Assembly (NCBI GenBank): GCA_049594615.1
Contig: JBMYJR010000004.1
Coordinates: forward strand, 37,326 to 101,325
DNA: 64,000 nt
Source of the DNA: CAXPZW01 sp049594615
GTDB taxonomy: Bacteria; Bacteroidota; Bacteroidia; Flavobacteriales_D; Sanyastnellaceae
Reading direction: 5' to 3'
Part shown: positions 58,948-64,000 of the stretch, one piece after another
Position numbering within the stretch: position 1 is the first letter of the stretch
How the letters are laid out: each line of letters opens with the position of its first letter
Translations under genes and position numbers: made by a program
The notes under the pieces: model-generated
The model's input: only the letters and a program-made list of their open reading frames with translations
Told to the model about the DNA's origin: nothing
Database searches by the model: none

Positions 58948-59880
58948 TCACTCCTTGGTCCAAATACGCGTATTGAGGTCCAAGGATTCGATCAATTTCG
59001 AATTCAATGCAATCATGCGCTCCATCAGTGCGACATCGTCCATGTTCACGCCTGATTTCCACACCCTCGGCTCAAACAGGTTTCTGTTTACAGGGATTGC
59101 GCAACAGATTCTGCCATCCACAAAGGCAAACCGTACTCCCGCACCCAACTTGGAGCGCAATAAAAGCATGGTTTCCATCAGTGCCGGAGTGATCAAATAG
59201 CGTGCTTCTTGATCGTTGGTGGAATGCACTGCAAATGCCCGTTCAAATCTGGGGTCTTCCATGCGGACCAACGGCATAGACTGTTGGAACTTTTGGAGGG
59301 CATTCCCAAATCGGCCCAAAAATTTCTCCAGCTTGTCAGGAATGACGATGGTATGCCCCTGGAAATGTTTGTTGCAATCCGCATGGAAAAACAAGCCTTG
59401 AAAAATCGTCTCCCAGGTGGTCTCGGTCCTGCTACCGTTCTTGGTGGTAACCCTTCTTTGCTTGCGTTCTTCTGTGTGTACCTCAGAACACAAAAAGGCC
59501 GTGGATTCCAGTTGCCCTTCAATCAGATCTTCTTCACTGTACCGGTCTTCTTTCTTGAATAAACCGCTCTTGCGGAACATGTTGCGACCAATGCCCTGAT
59601 TTGGAAAAAACTTCCAGTCTGGATTGAAGTTATGTACGATCTGCCCGACGATTTCAGACTTGTATCTTTTTCGGTATGCCGACTTTTTTTTTCCGATCGT
59701 CCACGCTCCATAAGCCGCAACCCCGATGCCCAATAAAGCCCCAATCTCTTGTATACCGATTGCACTGAATGCTATTGCAATCACCAAGCCCAGCAACGGG
59801 ATGAGGTGCATTTTTTGGACTTCCTTCCGCTGAGTTTCAAGTGCAACCAAACAGGCCTGCAGTTCTTCCTTCGTAGCCAT
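58948..59880 (-). CDS. DUF3137 domain-containing membrane protein
   Basis: 310 residues. Two adjacent hydrophobic helices (about residues 25-63, LIPLLGLVIAIAFSAIGI and ALLGIGVAAYGAWTIG) are followed by a cytoplasmic-looking domain matching DUF3137: VHNFNPDWKFFPNQGI, a central GLFFHADCNKHFQGHTIVIP near 172, EDPRFERAFAVHSTNDQEARYLITPALMETM near 215-245 and AIPVNRNLFEPRVW near 270. The function is unknown. It directly follows a LemA gene (9-nt gap), a common pairing that suggests a joint membrane-associated role. Codon use and base composition are less GC-rich than most of the window. Confidence 0.9.
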   Translation of the reverse strand: MATKEELQACLVALETQRKEVQKMHLIPLLGLVIAIAFSAIGIQEIGALLGIGVAAYGAWTIGKKKSAYRKRYKSEIVGQIVHNFNPDWKFFPNQGIGRNMFRKSGLFKKEDRYSEEDLIEGQLESTAFLCSEVHTEERKQRRVTTKNGSRTETTWETIFQGLFFHADCNKHFQGHTIVIPDKLEKFLGRFGNALQKFQQSMPLVRMEDPRFERAFAVHSTNDQEARYLITPALMETMLLLRSKLGAGVRFAFVDGRICCAIPVNRNLFEPRVWKSGVNMDDVALMERMIALNSKLIESLDLNTRIWTKE

Positions 59881-59889
59881 AACCTTGGT

Positions 59890-60438
59890 TTAGAGTAGGC
59901 TGCCAACATCTATATTCTGACGTTCCGTCTCGCTGACTTCAATCAGATCAATACTTCCAAAGCCAAACATGCCGGCCAACAAGTTTCCCGGGAACATTTG
60001 GGTGCTCGTGTTGTAGTCGGTCACCGCCCCGTTGTACGACCGACGTGCAGCTGCCAGCTGGGCCTCCAACTCATTCAAAGACCGCTGCAATGACCCAAAG
60101 TTTTCGCTCGCCTTCAAGTCGGGATATGCTTCTACATTGACCATGAATCCTTTCATAGCAGCTGTAAATTCCTTGTCGTTTGCAAGCCGATCCTCAGCAC
60201 TTTTGAGTGATCCTGCCTGCGACCGCAGGGCGGTAATTTGACTGAGTAGCTCTTTCTCGTGCGCCGCATACTTCTTCACCACACTGATCAAGTTCGGGAG
60301 TAAGTCGTAACGCTTTTTCAAGTAAACATCCACATTGCCAAGCGCATTGCGCACCTCGTTGCGCATACGCACAAAGCGGTTGTAAAACACTACTGCCATG
60401 ATCAGGATCAGAGCAGGGATAACAAGAAGGGAAATCAT
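59890..60438 (-). CDS. LemA family protein
   Basis: 182 residues. One N-terminal membrane helix (about 1-18, MISLLVIPALILIMAVVFYN) is followed by the LemA helical bundle: NALGNVDVYLKKRYDLLPNL near residue 30, VKKYAAHEKELLSQIT, then EAYPDLKASENFGSLQRSLNELE near 100 and ARRSYNGAVTDYNTSTQMFPGN near 127. LemA proteins anchor in the inner membrane; their biochemical role is unresolved. The frame is open another 74 codons upstream but that extension is Cys/Arg-rich and unlikely. It heads a two-gene unit with DUF3137. Confidence 0.94.
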   Translation of the reverse strand: MISLLVIPALILIMAVVFYNRFVRMRNEVRNALGNVDVYLKKRYDLLPNLISVVKKYAAHEKELLSQITALRSQAGSLKSAEDRLANDKEFTAAMKGFMVNVEAYPDLKASENFGSLQRSLNELEAQLAAARRSYNGAVTDYNTSTQMFPGNLLAGMFGFGSIDLIEVSETERQNIDVGSLL

Positions 60439-60900
60439 AAGGAGGTGTTTGATGGTCTGTCCAAACGCAAGTCCAATCCTGCGCTCTTGGGAAACGAAGA
60501 AACAACATGTTTTGCACTTCTTCGGAATTCTACACATTGGTTGCAAAGTCGCTCGGCTCCTTTGAAGAGCTGTTTCGCCGCCCCCAGTTATTTTATCTCT
60601 TTGAACGGGCACCTGTCCCTGAGACGGCTTGCTGGATGCTCCCCTTTTTGTTGTTCGCATAATTCACCAAGTACCCCGGACCCTCATCACCATAGTCGGG
60701 GTGCGTATGCCAGCACAGCGGCTGGGAGCTATGCTTCTTTCTACCATCTGCGCTATTGAGAAACGTATTGCATGTTCTGATTGAGCAGCTCCCTTGGGAT
60801 TGCAGGGTCCAAAAAGGACTTGCACCAGCGCAGTCAACTTTCTTGGTAGAAAACCACTTAGTTTAGTGGCAAATGCACATCTGATCCGCAGCCAACTGAT
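60439..60900. other. Intergenic region between divergent lemA and the Kelch gene
   Basis: 462 nt without a supported gene. It includes a hairpin ACCCCG/CGGGGT (about 60673-60703) and a weak box TAGTTTAG near 60859-60866, about 34 nt before the Kelch ATG. An AAGGAGGTG sequence at 60439-60447 looks like a Shine-Dalgarno on the forward strand but has no credible gene behind it. Confidence 0.5.
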
Positions 60901-62763
60901 ATGAAAACACGCACACTACTCACCCTCTTTGCGCTGCTGCTCAGCCCGTGGAGCTTCGCCCAATCTTGGGAGTCCATGATCGACCATAACGGCGTAGGAC
61001 GGCACCACCCCATCACTGTAAGCAACGACCAATACGGGTATGTCATCGCGGGCCAATCTGGCACGGGTACCGATTTGGACGACGTACACCGCTACGAATT
61101 TGCCACCGGCACTTGGACCCAACTCGACAACTTTCCCGGCGGCCCTCGCGGCTTTGCGTACGGGGTGAACGAAGGCAACGATGCCTACCTCGGCTTTGGC
61201 TCAAACGCGGTGGGCTACCCCACCGATTGGTGGCACCTGGACATGACCACCGGCACTTGGACCGAACTTGCTTCGTTCCCCGGCGAGGGACGCAACCACC
61301 CGGCATTGGTGTGGGTGAATAACCAAGTGGTGATGGCCCTAGGGGGCAACGCAGACGGCAACCAAGGCGACACGTGGGTGTACGACATTGCCACCGACAC
61401 CTGGACCGAAGGCGCGGCCTTTACCTACGGTGACCGCCACCACCCGTTTTACTTTGGCATCGATGGCATCGCTTACATCGGCATGGGCCACGGCAACAGT
61501 GTAAGCGGCAATTTGACCATTTACAATGATTGGTACGCCTACAACCCGGCGGCCGACACCTGGACCCAATTGGCCTTTTTCCCAGACGAAGCCCGAGTGG
61601 CCGGCACCCAATTCGCCATCGGCGGAAAGGGCTATGTTCTCAGCGGCGACGGTGACAATCACGGCCCTTTGGACTACGGCGAGTTTTGGGAATACAACCC
61701 CACCACCGACACTTGGACCGAACTCACCCCCCACCCCGGCGGCGCACGCTGGGCCCCAGGCACCTTCGTATCGGGCTGCTTCGTGTACCTCACAGGCGGA
61801 CTTGAAGGCATCATTGACGTGTACCACAACGATCTGATGCGCTTCTCGATCAACACCGATTGCGGCTGTACCGACAACACCGCCTTCAACTACGAGGCTG
61901 ACGTACTGTTCGACGACGGCTCTTGCTGCTACAATGCGGGCTGCACGGATGCCACAGCACTGAATTACGACCCTGAGGCGTGCTTTGACGACGGCAACTG
62001 TATTGCCATTGTCTTGGGCTGCACCGACCCCGAAGCCGACCTCTACTATCCCGAGGCCAATGCGCAAACCGCCACCGGCGGCCCCCTAGACGAAACAGCA
62101 CTTGGCCCCGGCGGCTACCATTACAACGACCTCTGGGACATGATCTTTGACGTGTCCGAACCCACCTTGCTGGTGAGTGTGGACGTACTTGCGCAAAACA
62201 GTGGCACTTTTTCTGTGGACATCCTCGACAGCAACAGCGAGGTGGTCTACCAAGACAACCATACGGTTGCTTCAGGATGGAACACCTTGGAGCTCAACGT
62301 CCAACTGCCTGCAGGAACCGACTTCACCATTGGGGTGACCGGCAACGGAAACAACCTGGGCCTCTACCGCAACAACGCCGTTCCGGCAGGCACCTTCCCC
62401 ATTCCTGTGGCCGACCGCATCGACATCACCGGCAACACTACCGTGAGCGCGGAAGCCTTGTTCTACTACTTCTATGCCTGGGTGTTGGAAGCGCCTTGTG
62501 ATCCTTTTGTGGGCGTGGCCTCGCTGACCGGTAGCCCTGTGCAGTGGTACCCCAACCCGGCCCAAGGCGACCTGTGGCTGCACGGGCAAACTGGACGTTA
62601 TACCCTGGCCATCCGTGACCTCAATGGCCGCTTGCGACTGACCGAGGAAAACCAACTCAACGGCAAGCAGCACGTAGACATTTCTGCCTTGCCCGCGGGA
62701 GTCTATGCCGTTGGCATACTGACCCAAGGCCAATGGCACCGAGCACCCTTAGTGGTCCGCTAG
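60901..62763 (+). CDS. Secreted Kelch-repeat protein with T9SS sorting domain
   Basis: 620 residues. Signal peptide about 1-20 (LLTLFALLLSPWSFAQ). Kelch-type repeats fill about 30-315, each with a TGTWTQL/DTWTEL-like turn (TGTWTQLDNFPGG, TGTWTELASFPGE, TDTWTEGAAF, ADTWTQLAFFPDE, TDTWTELTPHPGG), predicting a beta propeller. Three copies of a Cys-rich motif follow (GCTDNTAFNYEADVLFDDGS, GCTDATALNYDPEACFDDGN, GCTDPEADLYYPEAN), a pattern frequent in marine Flavobacteriales. A carbohydrate-binding-like beta domain (about 400-535) and a T9SS domain (QWYPNPAQGDLWLHGQ to RAPLVVR) end the protein. Extracellular; ligand unknown. Confidence 0.9.
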   Translation: MKTRTLLTLFALLLSPWSFAQSWESMIDHNGVGRHHPITVSNDQYGYVIAGQSGTGTDLDDVHRYEFATGTWTQLDNFPGGPRGFAYGVNEGNDAYLGFGSNAVGYPTDWWHLDMTTGTWTELASFPGEGRNHPALVWVNNQVVMALGGNADGNQGDTWVYDIATDTWTEGAAFTYGDRHHPFYFGIDGIAYIGMGHGNSVSGNLTIYNDWYAYNPAADTWTQLAFFPDEARVAGTQFAIGGKGYVLSGDGDNHGPLDYGEFWEYNPTTDTWTELTPHPGGARWAPGTFVSGCFVYLTGGLEGIIDVYHNDLMRFSINTDCGCTDNTAFNYEADVLFDDGSCCYNAGCTDATALNYDPEACFDDGNCIAIVLGCTDPEADLYYPEANAQTATGGPLDETALGPGGYHYNDLWDMIFDVSEPTLLVSVDVLAQNSGTFSVDILDSNSEVVYQDNHTVASGWNTLELNVQLPAGTDFTIGVTGNGNNLGLYRNNAVPAGTFPIPVADRIDITGNTTVSAEALFYYFYAWVLEAPCDPFVGVASLTGSPVQWYPNPAQGDLWLHGQTGRYTLAIRDLNGRLRLTEENQLNGKQHVDISALPAGVYAVGILTQGQWHRAPLVVR

Positions 62764-62816
62764 GCCAAATGAACTGCAGGGAATATGATATTTTCGAACA
62801 CCAAATCAATGCTACA

Positions 62817-64000
62817 ATGATCCGTGTTCTGCATGCGCTTGGACTGGTTTTGTTCGCCCTGTCCTGCCCTACTGTCCTTTTTGCCCAAAACACTGTTGGC
62901 CTCATGTCCTATGATACCGAGCAGGTGGTGGAAGGATATAACCTCATCTTTCCCCAATCCGGCAACCAAGACACCTGGTTGTTGGACAACTGCGGACGCA
63001 TCTGTAAATTCTGGGACGGCGACACCTACGGCCCGGGCAACCAGGTCTTCTTGGGAGAAAACGGCCTGCTGTACAAAGCCATAGGCAACGGCGCCTCCAG
63101 CAATGATTGGTTCCATGCCGGCGGCGGCGGCCAAGGCCTAGAAATCCGCGATGTGAATGACAACATCACTTGGCAGTACTTCCTCAGCGATTCGATTTAC
63201 CGTTTTCATCATGATTTTTCGGTGATGCCCAATGGCAACATCCTGGCCATCGCCTGGGAGCGTCACTTTGAGACCGACTGCTTGGCCAACGGCGCCGATC
63301 CCGAGCGCTTGCTCGACGGCGAACTCTGGAGCGAGGTCGTGTATGAAATCGAGCCGGTGGGCAGCGAGGAGGCAAACATCGTATGGGAATGGCACGCCTG
63401 GGACCACTTGGTGCAAGATTTTGACGAGGCACAAGACAACTTCGGCGTGGTGGGCGACAACCCGTTCAAGATCAATATCAACTTTACGCCTGACAGTGTT
63501 GGTGATTGGTTGCATTGCAACGCCATAGACTACAATGCCAACCTTGATCAAATTGCATTGAGCATTCCAACCTTCAATGAAATTTGGATCATCGATCACA
63601 GTACCTCTACCGAACAAGCAGCTACCTCCTCGGGCGGTTTGGCCGGACGCGGTGGAGACCTCATTTACCGATGGGGGAACCCACGCGCCTATGATCAAGG
63701 CACCACAGAGGATCAAATACTCCACTACCAACACCACATACATTGGTTGGATCGGGAGCTCCCTGTGGGTCACCCCGACTACGGAAAACTAGGGGTGTTT
63801 AGCAACCGATTGCCCGACAACTCTTCGGAAGTGCTCCAGTGGTTCGCCACTTTTGACGATTACGAGTGGGAATACCCGCTTACCGATGGCGTATGGGGCC
63901 CTTCTGCTCCAGAGTGGACCTATACCACCGAAGATCCGGTATACATGTATTCCACTATCCTCAGCTCGATGCAACGCCTGCAAAATGGCAACACTTTGAT
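62817..64000 (+). CDS. Aryl-sulfate sulfotransferase family protein (3' truncated by window edge)
   Basis: 394 codons are visible and the frame is open to the window end. Signal peptide about 1-24 (MIRVLHALGLVLFALSC to VLFAQ). The body matches the arylsulfotransferase (ASST) propeller family: TWLLDNCGRICKFW, the IYRFHHDFSVMPNGNILAIA block near residues 125-145, VVYEIEP, VWEWHAWDHLVQDFD near 188, DWLHCNAIDYNANLDQIALS near 230 and IIDHSTS. ASST enzymes move sulfate from aryl esters to phenols without PAPS in the periplasm or outside. Whether a T9SS domain follows cannot be seen. It starts 54 nt after the Kelch gene and may share its transcript. Confidence 0.85.
   Translation, partial: MIRVLHALGLVLFALSCPTVLFAQNTVGLMSYDTEQVVEGYNLIFPQSGNQDTWLLDNCGRICKFWDGDTYGPGNQVFLGENGLLYKAIGNGASSNDWFHAGGGGQGLEIRDVNDNITWQYFLSDSIYRFHHDFSVMPNGNILAIAWERHFETDCLANGADPERLLDGELWSEVVYEIEPVGSEEANIVWEWHAWDHLVQDFDEAQDNFGVVGDNPFKININFTPDSVGDWLHCNAIDYNANLDQIALSIPTFNEIWIIDHSTSTEQAATSSGGLAGRGGDLIYRWGNPRAYDQGTTEDQILHYQHHIHWLDRELPVGHPDYGKLGVFSNRLPDNSSEVLQWFATFDDYEWEYPLTDGVWGPSAPEWTYTTEDPVYMYSTILSSMQRLQNGNTL

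Noticed and set aside
60439..60759. Forward-strand Shine-Dalgarno-like AAGGAGGTG followed by an open frame from 60445
   Set aside because: Genes in this window do not use Shine-Dalgarno sites, and the frame is Ser/Cys/Pro-rich without homology or codon bias. The sequence is simply the complement of the bases just upstream of the lemA start.

Overview
The window comes from a bacterium of the phylum Bacteroidota, probably a Flavobacteriales-type lineage with unusually high GC. Nine secreted proteins end in type IX secretion system (T9SS) sorting domains, and a PorU2-like C25 protease is present. Short families restricted to this phylum occur (DUF4783, AddB-like PD-(D/E)XK nuclease, LEA-type lipoprotein). 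Many genes carry the Bacteroidetes -7 promoter box TAnnTTTG directly before the start codon instead of a Shine-Dalgarno site. The family-level placement is a guess. No rRNA, CRISPR array, prophage or insertion sequence was seen; one tRNA (Cys, GCA) is present.

Layout. 1-9991: a truncated di-heme cytochrome c peroxidase, rpmH (L34), an MsbA-type ABC exporter, GDP-mannose 4,6-dehydratase, a large lectin/PKD T9SS protein, a polysaccharide flippase and a glycosyltransferase. 10345-18582: a secreted M43 metalloprotease, murB, a small hypothetical gene, a TPR protein and the AddB-like nuclease. 18598-24908: a second polysaccharide block (glycosyltransferase, WecB-type epimerase, pyruvyltransferase-like protein, glycosyltransferase, second flippase). 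24903-27612: a reverse-strand set with the translationally coupled trio nadC-yihY-DUF2147, and DUF4783. 27712-33964: rlmH, the HMCES/YedK abasic-site protein, another glycosyltransferase, a LEA-like lipoprotein, an M20 dipeptidase and proline dehydrogenase. 33971-37464: a divergent pair of T9SS-exported redox proteins (pentaheme cytochrome and PQQ-type sugar dehydrogenase). 37468-45500: an ECF sigma/anti-sigma pair, trpS, an acyltransferase coupled to a secreted CRTAC1-like protein, bacilliredoxin and aspS. 45667-55442: PorU2-like protease, acyl-CoA carboxylase beta subunit, purS overlapping pssA, and an Omp28-like secreted protein. 55623-64000: tRNA-Cys, a second CRTAC1-like secreted protein followed by a scrambled remnant of itself, DUF3137 and LemA, a Kelch T9SS protein and a 3'-truncated aryl-sulfate sulfotransferase.

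Themes. Cell-surface construction dominates: nucleotide-sugar enzymes, four glycosyltransferases and two flippases are interleaved with T9SS cargo. The observations most worth checking are: the secreted cytochrome/sugar dehydrogenase pair sharing a 71-bp promoter; a 36-bp GC-rich hairpin repeat present upstream of two unrelated genes; a deletion-scrambled partial copy of the 56215 gene at 58792-58850; a 61-bp degenerate tandem repeat upstream of that same gene; and near-leaderless promoter geometry at many genes.
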